From contig JACRJM010000006.1 of assembly GCA_016219965.1 (NCBI GenBank), positions 5,495 through 69,494 of the forward strand: 64,000 nt of DNA, given 5' to 3'. Below the pieces are notes generated by a model that was not told where the DNA came from, did not search any database, and was given only the letters and a program-made list of their open reading frames with translations. Below, in pieces: positions 8,442-16,224 of this stretch (positions are counted from its first letter, which is position 1; each line of letters begins with the position of its first letter). The translations under genes were made by a program, and so were the position numbers. The DNA comes from Candidatus Schekmanbacteria bacterium. GTDB taxonomy: Bacteria; Schekmanbacteria; GWA2-38-11; J061.

Positions 8442-8630
8442 TTATGCAACTTTCCGAGATTTGTTCTTTGCAGGAAATTTAGTCAATTTAATGCCGTTAT
8501 CAGAAAGGAGTTTCTCTGCATCACTTTTTATTTCTTCGATATAGTCCTTTGATGGTAATCCTTTTAAATGGTCATAAACTTTTTCTTTCCATTTCCATAC
8601 TTCAACCAGAGATTTGTCATTTTTATTCAT
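8442..8630 (-). CDS. small antitoxin-like protein, 62 aa
   Basis: This is a 62-aa charged protein (KSLVEVWKWKEKVYDHLKGLP near the N-terminus). Its N-terminal pattern resembles small conserved proteins often found beside type II toxins, which I cannot assign to a named family. The start is the ATG at 8630 with GGAGGTGTCTG upstream. Its end abuts the higB remnant and its upstream neighbour is a decayed MazF-like frame, so it sits amid toxin-antitoxin debris. A role as an antitoxin is inference. Confidence 0.6.
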   Translation of the reverse strand: MNKNDKSLVEVWKWKEKVYDHLKGLPSKDYIEEIKSDAEKLLSDNGIKLTKFPAKNKSRKVA

Positions 8631-8639
8631 CAGACACCT

Positions 8640-8752
8640 CCATAGGAGTTATCAATTCAAGCCTGCAATTTGTGAACTCAAAGATTTAGTTACGAACTAT
8701 TTCTATAACTTTGTCTATAACAATGGAATTGGAACAACTATAACATCACCTT
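8640..8752 (-). pseudogene. MazF-like toxin remnant
   Basis: The minus strand right after the antitoxin tail reads KGDVIVVPIPLL and then a stop, matching the start of MazF/PemK-like toxins (KGDVIVVPFPF). Further along the same region VIEIVRN and LELITPMEV can be read, with stops between them. The toxin core is gone. Confidence 0.5.
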
Positions 8753-8845
8753 TTACAAATTTCTCCATGCCTCATCTTCTTCCGGTTTATTCCAGTCTTT
8801 TTTAAGAAATGATTCACTGGCAAGAGAGATATCAAGTTTGGAAAT
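8753..8845 (-). pseudogene. antitoxin remnant, duplicate of 7831-7971
   Basis: The frame LDISLASESFLKKDWNKPEEDEAWRNL-stop repeats the antitoxin tail found at 7831, and the two DNA segments are nearly identical over about 85 bases. It is followed in the proper order by the MazF-like remnant. No start codon or DNA-binding N-terminal part remains. Confidence 0.55.
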
Positions 8846-8866
8846 TAGCATTAAGCATGGCATAGC

Positions 8867-10468
8867 TTACGAACCGCCTAGAATGATGACACGTGGATTT
8901 GTTGAATACCTGTCTAAAAATAAATTATCAGATCCAAATGCTTTTAAAATCCTCAGTCCTTTAAATCTGTTATTAAATTCACTTGCAAGCTTCCGACGGG
9001 CTTGATCTTCCGGAAACCAGAAGTATCCGAATTTATCTGAAGTTATAAAATACTGAACTTTATTTTCTTTAAACCATGACAACTGTCCCCCCTGATCGCA
9101 TTCCAGAATATTGATTTTTTTCACTTTCAGGTCATTAAAATAAAAATGTAACTGTGATGCTACAGCGATGGTTGAACCCTCCGGGATATTCTCTTTAACC
9201 CATTCTGCTGTTTCCGTTCGTGAGTCCTTAAGATAATGAAGTTCTTTTGCATCGGATACAGATTTTACAAAGGGCCATATAGTCAAGATTACCATACTGC
9301 CGCATAAAATATGCTGCTTGTATTTGCTGATCCAGCTCTTTTTTTCAGCCAGATATTCCAATGAATAGTAAAGTGCAATAGCCGCAAAGATACATGCGAA
9401 AGGTAAAAGAGGCATAGTATTTCTTATAAATCTGACTCTCTGCATTGACATAAAAAAATAATATAAAACCGGGAATGATAAAATTATCAATTGAGCCTTG
9501 AGATTCTTTAAAAATCCTATCACCAGACCTGAAAGGCAAAAGATGGTCAATGGTATCCCCAAAGAATAATCATACAAAGATGAGAAATAAAAAAATCCGC
9601 TGTCAGTTCCTTCGGCGCCGGGATGATCCACTAATTTATAATGACGGACTTCCCAGCCTGCGCCTTTTAAAAAACCCGGCAAATCCCATAATGCATACGG
9701 ACAACCCAGATAAAACCCAAAAATCAAAAAAAACATCATAAGGAAAAAATTTTTTTTGAAAAATCCCTCTTTTCTTTGATTGAAAGCATGGGCAATGATC
9801 AATGGGAATATAACCCAAAAATTATTATATTTTGTGGCAACTGCAAATCCTCCAAATAAACCGGCTAAACTGTAGATAGTGGAACTGCCGCCATACTTAT
9901 AAATATAAGATGCGAACAAAACAGCAGCCAAAACAAATAAAGTCCCCGGTACATCCGGACCTATATATCTCGAATGTTCAATATGCCCCGGAGAAAGGGC
10001 CAGGAATAATGCAGAAAGCAGAGCGACTTTTTCATTGATAAGAGTCATGGCTATTTTATAAACAAAAAATATCGTTATTGTCCCCAATAGACATGTCAAA
10101 AGACGGCCCCATAAGTAAAATGAAGGGTGGCTCATAGTCCAAGGCCAATGCGTATCAGCTTCAGTCTTGATTTCATCAAGCGAAGAAATAATCCCTGTCC
10201 CCATGGCATAGAAATAATGGATGACATAAACAATTAGCTGAAGATAGATATAAAGCGTGGGGTATTTGAAGAAATGTGGATTGTAATCTCCGGTCTTCAT
10301 CATTTTTAATGCGGTATCTGTAAGCTGCGATTCATCCCATTGATAGGGATATGGCAATCCGAAACCTATGCCTGTCAGCCTTAACAGAAAACCAATAACA
10401 AGAATGAAAATAAGAAAACACTTAAACAGGAAGTTATTAGGAAATGTTGATTCTTCGCTCATATTCAT
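8867..10468 (-). CDS. GT39-family membrane glycosyltransferase
   Basis: This 533-aa protein has about 10-12 membrane segments and the ArnT/PMT-superfamily signature: an acidic DE pair in the first periplasmic loop (YQWDESQLTDTALKM, residues ~40-54) and SPGHIEHSRYIGPDVPG further on. Such enzymes transfer a sugar from a polyprenyl phosphate carrier to an acceptor on the periplasmic side. The acceptor is unknown. The start overlaps the previous stop (ATGA), so it is coupled to the exported protein upstream. It is one of three GT39-type proteins here and differs from the true ArnT at 60060. Confidence 0.85.
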   Translation of the reverse strand: MNMSEESTFPNNFLFKCFLIFILVIGFLLRLTGIGFGLPYPYQWDESQLTDTALKMMKTGDYNPHFFKYPTLYIYLQLIVYVIHYFYAMGTGIISSLDEIKTEADTHWPWTMSHPSFYLWGRLLTCLLGTITIFFVYKIAMTLINEKVALLSALFLALSPGHIEHSRYIGPDVPGTLFVLAAVLFASYIYKYGGSSTIYSLAGLFGGFAVATKYNNFWVIFPLIIAHAFNQRKEGFFKKNFFLMMFFLIFGFYLGCPYALWDLPGFLKGAGWEVRHYKLVDHPGAEGTDSGFFYFSSLYDYSLGIPLTIFCLSGLVIGFLKNLKAQLIILSFPVLYYFFMSMQRVRFIRNTMPLLPFACIFAAIALYYSLEYLAEKKSWISKYKQHILCGSMVILTIWPFVKSVSDAKELHYLKDSRTETAEWVKENIPEGSTIAVASQLHFYFNDLKVKKINILECDQGGQLSWFKENKVQYFITSDKFGYFWFPEDQARRKLASEFNNRFKGLRILKAFGSDNLFLDRYSTNPRVIILGGS

Positions 10469-10986
10469 TGTCTGCTGCCGTGGAAATTCCCTGTTATCTT
10501 TGCAGTGTATGATGTCCCGCTGATTTTAATGGACATCCTGCCGGAGATTCTTCCGCTGATTTTGCCGTCTATAACAGTGCCTTTGAGATTCATGTAGCGG
10601 ATGGAAACGTCAACATTCTTTAAGCCAAAATCTGCAAACTGTTTTTTCATGAATTTGGCAGTCTCACTCTTTTCATATGACACAATAAATTTATTCCTTC
10701 CCTTCTGTTTCCAGTGTCCTTTCATCCCGATGCTGTCGCTGTAACTCCCGCCGGAATTAAGATGGATTTCGTCGGCAAACGGCATGGATTGTTTTTCTCC
10801 TAAAATAGAAACATATTCCTTGCCTGTGATGTCATAACTGCCGCTGATGTCCGACTGCACTCTTCCCGTGTCACTGCGCGTCGCCGCCGCAACCTGAAAG
10901 CAAAGGGAGAGAAACGATATTATGATTAATCCCTTGAAAATAAAAATGCCGGAGATTTTTTTTAAATAATCCTTTTTTACAGACAT
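10465..10986 (-). CDS. exported protein of unknown function, ~173 aa
   Basis: The signal peptide spans hydrophobic residues ~14-35 (IFIFKGLIIISFLSLCFQVAAA). The mature part has a lipocalin-like rhythm of short strands (SDISGSYDITGKEY, GSYSDSIGMKGHWKQKG) and a Gly/Ser/Ile-rich C-terminus (GKISGRISGRMSIKISG). I do not recognise a family. Three ATGs are stacked at 10992, 10989 and 10986; the last is best spaced from AAGGGTGG. It overlaps the GT39 gene by 4 bases, so the two are probably made together. Confidence 0.75.
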   Translation of the reverse strand: MSVKKDYLKKISGIFIFKGLIIISFLSLCFQVAAATRSDTGRVQSDISGSYDITGKEYVSILGEKQSMPFADEIHLNSGGSYSDSIGMKGHWKQKGRNKFIVSYEKSETAKFMKKQFADFGLKNVDVSIRYMNLKGTVIDGKISGRISGRMSIKISGTSYTAKITGNFHGSRQ

Positions 10987-11145
10987 CATCATCCACCCTT
11001 ACAAAGACCAATCCCACTGCTTATACAGTAAAATCAAAAACACGACTACATAAATATAGCTGATTGAAGTATGAGTGTAATATTTCTTTTCAGTTCTGTT
11101 TTCAGAAATATATGATAGTATAAAATTTAAAATAGGAGAAATATT

Positions 11146-12330
11146 TTGAGTGTAAATGAACTTCATATAAGAAAAGACTTCCTTCCGCTTTCTAAACCAA
11201 CATTAAAAAAAGAAGAGATAAACGAAGTTGTCTCCTCCATGAAATCAGGCTGGATAACGACGGGGCCAAAAGTCATAGAATTTGAAAAAAGACTTCAGGA
11301 ATACACCGGAGCAAAGCATTGCATTGTTTTGAACTCAGGCACCGCAGGGCTTCACATCGCACTTATTGCGCTTGGCATAAAAGCGGGCGATGAGGTGATA
11401 ACAACACCGATGACATTTGCCGCAACAGTTAACGTCATTGAACACGTCGGGGCAAAACCTGTATTCGTTGACATCAATCCTGACACGATGAATATCCTTG
11501 AAGACCAGATAGAAAAAAAGATAACTAAAAAAACAAAAGCTATAATTCCCGTGCACTTTGCAGGACAGCCCTGCGACATGGACAGGATTCTCAGCATTGC
11601 AAAAAAACATAAGCTGGCCGTCATCGAGGATGCAGCCCATTCTATCGGTACTGAATACAAGGGAAGGAAAATCGGGACACTGAGTGACATGACTGTTTTC
11701 AGTTTCCACCCGCTAAAGAACATAACAACAGGCGAAGGAGGTCTCATAACAACCAAGAGCGATAAGCTCAATGAAGAACTGCGGCTCCTCCGTTTTCATG
11801 GCATAACGGCAAGCGCATGGGACAGGTACTCCAAAAAAGGAAAGGTACAGTATGAGCTCGTTATACCGGGCTTTAAATACAACATGCTCGACATACAGGC
11901 AGGGATAGGAATTCACCAGATAGGCAGGCTTGACGGCTTCATTGAAAAAAGGACAAAGCTTGCTGAACTTTATAACCGGGAGCTAAAAAACTGCGATGGC
12001 ATTTCTATTCCCGGAGTGGTTGATTATGATTGCCGCCATGCATGGCACCTGTATATAATAAAAGTAAATCTTGAAAAGCTTAAGATTTCGCGTAATGAAT
12101 TTATCGATGAATTGAAAAAATTTAACATAGGGACAGGGATTCATTTCCCTGCAATACATATCCAGCCTTATTACAGAAAAAAATACGGATACAAAAAGAA
12201 TGATTATCCGGAATCCGCTTTCGTATCTGACAGGATTATTTCACTGCCGCTCTATCCCCGCATGAAAGCGGCTGATGTTAAATATGTCTCTAACGCAATC
12301 AAATGCATAACCGAGGCAAACAAGAAATAG
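11146..12330 (+). CDS. arnB: ArnB-type aminotransferase (DegT/DnrJ/EryC1)
   Basis: This PLP enzyme converts UDP-Ara4O to UDP-Ara4N. Its 394 aa match the family length. The PLP lysine lies in FSFHPLKNITTGEGG (residues ~186-200), and the family motifs CIVLNSGTAGLHIALIALG, EDAAHSIGTEYKG and GFKYNMLDIQAGIG are present. The start is a TTG at 11146 behind ATAGGAGAAAT. It opens a six-gene run: arnC follows after 3 bases, then formyltransferase, decarboxylase, arnD and a GT39 gene. The neighbours support the arn assignment over other sugar aminotransferases. The leader at 10993-11145 is AT-rich, with a weak TATAAA at about 11120. Confidence 0.9.
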   Translation: MSVNELHIRKDFLPLSKPTLKKEEINEVVSSMKSGWITTGPKVIEFEKRLQEYTGAKHCIVLNSGTAGLHIALIALGIKAGDEVITTPMTFAATVNVIEHVGAKPVFVDINPDTMNILEDQIEKKITKKTKAIIPVHFAGQPCDMDRILSIAKKHKLAVIEDAAHSIGTEYKGRKIGTLSDMTVFSFHPLKNITTGEGGLITTKSDKLNEELRLLRFHGITASAWDRYSKKGKVQYELVIPGFKYNMLDIQAGIGIHQIGRLDGFIEKRTKLAELYNRELKNCDGISIPGVVDYDCRHAWHLYIIKVNLEKLKISRNEFIDELKKFNIGTGIHFPAIHIQPYYRKKYGYKKNDYPESAFVSDRIISLPLYPRMKAADVKYVSNAIKCITEANKK

Positions 12331-12333
12331 ATT

Positions 12334-13284
12334 ATGAGCGTCAAACCCTATGAAGAAGCCCTGAATCCCGTTTATGTTTCTATTGTTGTGCCGGTCTATA
12401 ACGAAGAGGAAAACCTTGAAGATTTTATGGTTGAACTTGATGGGGCTCTTTCAACGGTCGGCAAAACTTATGAAGTAATATTTGTAGATGACGGAAGCAG
12501 GGATAAAAGCTGGGATATACTCGTTAAACTTAAATCAGCAAATAATCACATCCGCATTTTCCAGCTTGCAAAGAACTACGGTCAGCACACAGCCATATTC
12601 GCAGGCTTTGAAGTTTCAAGAGGGAAAGTGATAGTTACCATAGACGCAGACCTGCAAAATCCTCCTGAAGAGATACCAAAACTCCTCGACGGGATTGAAG
12701 CAGGGCATGACTCAGTCGGCGGATGGAGAAAGAACCGTCGTGACCCTTTCCTCAGGAAGGCTATATCAAAATTCGGCAACCGCGTTCTTGAGAGGATAAC
12801 AGGAATAAAACTCAATGATTATGGCTGTATGCTTCGCGCATACAGGCGGGATGTTGTTGAAAGGATAATTGAACTTAACGAATTTTCAAGCTTTTTTATA
12901 CCAGCTCTCGCATTTTCTTATTCTAAAAATCCTACGGAGATTGCCGTTGACCACAGGGAACGTGAAAAAGGAGTCTCAAAATATAACACTCTCAAACTGC
13001 TTAAACTCAACTTTGACATACTGACGAATTCTTCTCTTTTCCCTCTCCAGCTTATAACGCTTCTCGGTATAATATTCGCAAGCCTTGGAGCCTTAGCAAC
13101 AGTCATACTGTCCGTATTATGCGTTCTCCTCCCGGAAGTCCGTTACATACATGTTTTAATAGCAGTTCTTTTTACATTCCTCGGTATACAGTCAATACTG
13201 TCAGGTGTGCTTGGCGAATATGTAGGAAGGATCTACATAGAGGTGCGCGGGAAGCCCAGATATGTCATATCAAAGTTCGAATAA
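12334..13284 (+). CDS. arnC: ArnC-type undecaprenyl-phosphate Ara4FN transferase
   Basis: This 316-aa GT2 enzyme loads formylated Ara4N onto undecaprenyl phosphate at the inner membrane. The GT-A domain shows VSIVVPVYNEEENL, VIFVDDGSRDKSW, TIDADLQNPPEEIPKL and NDYGCMLRAYRRDVV, all closely like ArnC. Two C-terminal membrane helices follow (residues ~236-295). It starts 3 bases after arnB and ends 3 bases before the formyltransferase. A dolichol-phosphate-mannose-like transferase would look similar, but the ArnC-specific DLQNPPEEIP and YGCMLRAYRR motifs and the neighbours favour ArnC. Confidence 0.9.
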   Translation: MSVKPYEEALNPVYVSIVVPVYNEEENLEDFMVELDGALSTVGKTYEVIFVDDGSRDKSWDILVKLKSANNHIRIFQLAKNYGQHTAIFAGFEVSRGKVIVTIDADLQNPPEEIPKLLDGIEAGHDSVGGWRKNRRDPFLRKAISKFGNRVLERITGIKLNDYGCMLRAYRRDVVERIIELNEFSSFFIPALAFSYSKNPTEIAVDHREREKGVSKYNTLKLLKLNFDILTNSSLFPLQLITLLGIIFASLGALATVILSVLCVLLPEVRYIHVLIAVLFTFLGIQSILSGVLGEYVGRIYIEVRGKPRYVISKFE

Positions 13285-13287
13285 ACC

Positions 13288-14232
13288 ATGAGAATACTGC
13301 TTTTCGCCTACCACAACATCGGTTACGCATGTTTGGAGGAGCTTCTAAAGATGAAAGCTGAGATCGTGGGTGTTGTCACGCATGAAGATGACGAAGGGGA
13401 AAATGTCTGGTTTAAATCCGTAGCTAAACTCGCCGCAAAAAAAAGAATCCCTGTGTTTAAGCCTGAAAAGGCTGAGATAAAGACAGAGGATTTCCTAAAC
13501 ATTGTAAAAAATTTAAAACCTGATCTCATTTTTTCATTCTACTACCGGCACATGATCCCTGAGACAATCCTCAATATCCCTCCAAAAGGCGCAATGAATC
13601 TTCATGGCTCATATCTGCCTGCATACAGGGGAAGGTGTCCTGTAAACTGGGTCATAATAAATGGCGAGCCATACTCTGGAGTAAGCCTTCACTTCATGGA
13701 GAAAACACCTGACTCAGGATTGATCGTGGCGCAGAAGAAGGTCGCAATCTCCAAAACAGATACTGCGTTCACGCTCTTTAACAAAATGGAAAAGGCGGCA
13801 CGTGTGCTAATAAAGAAGACCTATCCTCTTATAGTAAAAGGGACATACAAAGCTGTTCCTCAGGACATATCAAAGGCAAGCTACTATGGCGGAAGAAAAC
13901 CTGAAGACGGAATGATACATTGGAACGAGCCGGCGTTTAAAATCTATAATCTGATACGAGGTGTGACTCACCCATATCCGGGGGCAGTCACTAACATTGG
14001 CGGCAACAAACTTCTTATCTGGCAAGCCTCTGTTTCGGGGAAAAATGACAACCGAAGCAAAGTACAGCCCGGAACAATAGTGAAAGTCTCACCTTCAGCA
14101 GGGGTTCTCGTAAAGACGGGAAAAGGATATCTGCTCATAAAATCATTGCAGTTTGAAGGAAAAGGAGAGATAAAGGGAAAGCAAATTTTCAAGCAATTGA
14201 AAGAATTTGAAGGGAAAACATTTAATAATTAA
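13288..14232 (+). CDS. arnA: UDP-Ara4N formyltransferase (ArnA N-terminal half as a separate gene)
   Basis: This 314-aa protein matches the formyltransferase half of ArnA. It has an N-terminal Rossmann-like domain with IFSFYYRHMIP and the catalytic stretch MNLHGSYLPAYRGRCPVNW (Asn-His pair), then an FMT C-terminal domain. It would formylate UDP-Ara4N with N10-formyl-THF. In enterobacteria this domain is fused to the decarboxylase; here the decarboxylase is the next gene, after 79 bases. It starts 3 bases after arnC. Confidence 0.9.
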   Translation: MRILLFAYHNIGYACLEELLKMKAEIVGVVTHEDDEGENVWFKSVAKLAAKKRIPVFKPEKAEIKTEDFLNIVKNLKPDLIFSFYYRHMIPETILNIPPKGAMNLHGSYLPAYRGRCPVNWVIINGEPYSGVSLHFMEKTPDSGLIVAQKKVAISKTDTAFTLFNKMEKAARVLIKKTYPLIVKGTYKAVPQDISKASYYGGRKPEDGMIHWNEPAFKIYNLIRGVTHPYPGAVTNIGGNKLLIWQASVSGKNDNRSKVQPGTIVKVSPSAGVLVKTGKGYLLIKSLQFEGKGEIKGKQIFKQLKEFEGKTFNN

Positions 14233-14295
14233 ACCACAGAGGTCACGGAGGACTGATGATAAATCTCTGCGTTATCTGCGGTTAAAACTTCAATA
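14232..14295. repeat. AACCACAGAGG...CTGCGGTT intergenic inverted repeat
   Basis: AAACCACAGAGGTCACGGAGG and CTCTGCGTTATCTGCGGTT form an imperfect inverted repeat between the two arnA halves. Sequences of this kind (AACCACAGAGG...CTGTGGTT) are common intergenic repeats in many bacteria. It may mark the point where the two halves were separated or simply fill the gap. Confidence 0.4.
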
Positions 14296-14311
14296 AGATG
14301 GAGGTCGCAAT

Positions 14312-15277
14312 TTGAAAGTACTCATAACCGGCGGAGCAGGTTTTCTTGGCTCACATTTAGGCGATGCATTCTTAAAAAGAGGCGATGAGGTGTTTGCCCT
14401 TGATACGGCAAAGGACTTCAAGATTTCACATAACATAGGAAACCCTAAGTTCCACTACATCCGCGACTCTATTTTCAACGACGAGCTTTTGGACACTCTC
14501 GCACTTAAATGCGACCTCATCTATCACATGGCAGCAGTCGTGGGTGTTGAACACTATGTAGGCGACCCATACAATGTCCTTAACGTAAATATCAACGGCA
14601 CACAGAACGTTCTTAAGTCAGCATTCAAATATAATAAAAAAGTCGTTTTCACATCAACATCCGAGGTCTATGGCAGGAACCCGAAAATACCCTTCAGGGA
14701 AGATGACGACAGGGTATTAGGTTCCACAAAGATTGACCGCTGGTGCTACTCCACTTCCAAGGCTGCAGGAGAACATTTCTGCTTTGCATACCACAGCATG
14801 GGGCTTCCCGTAACAGTGGTGCGCTATTTCAATGCCTACGGGCCAAGGTTAGACAGGGTCGATGTCGGAAGGATACTCACCATATTCATGGGGCAGATAT
14901 TAAAGGGAAAAGACCTCACGATAATCGGTGACGGGAAACAGACACGCTGCTTCACTTATATTGATGATGCGATAAGGGCAACTATGGCGGCGGGGCTAAT
15001 GGATGAGACAAACGGCGGGATATTCAATATCGGCACAGATGTAGAAACAGATATATTGACCCTCGCCAATCTCATGATAAAGATTGCAGGCGCAAAGGTG
15101 GGCACAAAGCACGTCACCAAGGAATCAATTTACGGCGACAGCTACGAAGACATTCAGAGAAGGGTTCCTGACAATACACGCATGAAGACGATTCTCAAGG
15201 TAACTCCTGAAATCTCTCTTGAAGAGGGGCTTAGAAGGACCATTCAATGGTTCATGGAAAATGAAGGGCGTTACTAA
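14312..15277 (+). CDS. arnA: UDP-glucuronate decarboxylase-type SDR (ArnA C-terminal half as a separate gene)
   Basis: This 321-aa extended SDR has GGAGFLGSH (NAD binding) and the YSTSK catalytic pair, with an ArnA-like STSEVYG stretch that keeps the Ser-Glu pair used for oxidative decarboxylation. An Arg in QRRVPDNTR lines up with the catalytic Arg of HRKPSIR in E. coli ArnA (alignment by eye). It should make UDP-Ara4O from UDP-GlcA. A UDP-xylose synthase would share these residues; the arn context decides. The start is a TTG at 14312 after GGAGGTCGCAA. It overlaps arnD by 17 bases. Confidence 0.83.
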   Translation: MKVLITGGAGFLGSHLGDAFLKRGDEVFALDTAKDFKISHNIGNPKFHYIRDSIFNDELLDTLALKCDLIYHMAAVVGVEHYVGDPYNVLNVNINGTQNVLKSAFKYNKKVVFTSTSEVYGRNPKIPFREDDDRVLGSTKIDRWCYSTSKAAGEHFCFAYHSMGLPVTVVRYFNAYGPRLDRVDVGRILTIFMGQILKGKDLTIIGDGKQTRCFTYIDDAIRATMAAGLMDETNGGIFNIGTDVETDILTLANLMIKIAGAKVGTKHVTKESIYGDSYEDIQRRVPDNTRMKTILKVTPEISLEEGLRRTIQWFMENEGRY

Positions 15278-16190
15278 GTCCGACCTTCCCCCTACGATAG
15301 GAATAAAGGTTGATGTCGATACTTACATCGGCATGAGGGACAATGTCCCTTCCCTGCTAAGAGTGTTTGAGCAGTTCAATATAAAGGCTTCATTTTTTAT
15401 CTCCATGGGGCCTGACAATTCCGGCAAAGCGCTTGTAAGGATATTCAGGAAAGAGTTCTTCAAGATGTCGGCGCGGACGCGGAAGATAAAAAAATTCCCT
15501 CTCAGGACTTTGTCGTATGGCTCAATATGCAAAGCTCCAATAATAGGCTCCGGCAACAAGGATGTAATAAAGGAAGTTGACGCTCGCGGCCATGAGGTCG
15601 GGATTCACGGCTATGACCATGTCAAATGGCATGAGAAACTTTCCTTTCTCACCGAGGAAGAGATAAAAGAAGAGCTTTCAAAATCATCCCGCATCTATGA
15701 GGATGCCCTTTCTCGCAAACCTCTTGCCTGCGCCTCTCCCGGCTGGCGGGCAACTGATTCAAGCCTTAGAGCAGAGGACTCATTCGGATTCACCTATCAT
15801 ACGGATACACGAGGCACTACGCCCTTTTTTGTAAAATCACCGTCGGGAAATTTCAGCACTCTCGAACTTCCAACGACTGTCCTCACCTTTGATGAGATTT
15901 ACGGCATCGACGGCATAAGGGAAAAAGAGATGCCCGGCTATTACATGGGAGAGATTGCAAAAAGCGATCTTACAATAATGACTGTACATCCGGAGCTTGA
16001 AGGGGTTGAGCCGGGAACAACCATATTGAAAAATCTGCTTCAGCGGTTGATTGAGCACGGCACAAAATTTTTGACTCTCCGCGATATTGCAGAGCGGTGC
16101 CTTAAAGATAAAGAAAATATCCCTGTCTGCGCGATTCAGGAAAAAATGATAACCGGCAGAAGCAGTAAAGTTGCGGTGCAGTTACGCTAG
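15261..16190 (+). CDS. arnD: ArnD-type deformylase (polysaccharide deacetylase fold)
   Basis: This 309-aa protein is clearly ArnD-like: IGIKVDVDTYIGMRDNVPSLL, IKASFFISMGPDNSGKAL, GHEVGIHGYDHVKWH, PGWRATDSSLRAEDSF, YHTDTRGTTPFF and TVHPELEGVEPG. The VDVDT Asp and HGYDH histidines are the expected metal and catalytic residues. It removes formyl from undecaprenyl-P-Ara4FN. I take the ATG at 15261 rather than the TTG at 15219, because homologues begin just before the GIKVDVD strand. It overlaps the decarboxylase gene by 17 bases in another frame. Confidence 0.9.
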   Translation: MKGVTKSDLPPTIGIKVDVDTYIGMRDNVPSLLRVFEQFNIKASFFISMGPDNSGKALVRIFRKEFFKMSARTRKIKKFPLRTLSYGSICKAPIIGSGNKDVIKEVDARGHEVGIHGYDHVKWHEKLSFLTEEEIKEELSKSSRIYEDALSRKPLACASPGWRATDSSLRAEDSFGFTYHTDTRGTTPFFVKSPSGNFSTLELPTTVLTFDEIYGIDGIREKEMPGYYMGEIAKSDLTIMTVHPELEGVEPGTTILKNLLQRLIEHGTKFLTLRDIAERCLKDKENIPVCAIQEKMITGRSSKVAVQLR

Positions 16191-16224
16191 GGAGCTGAGC
16201 AGTTATAGGAGGAAGATAAAAAGA

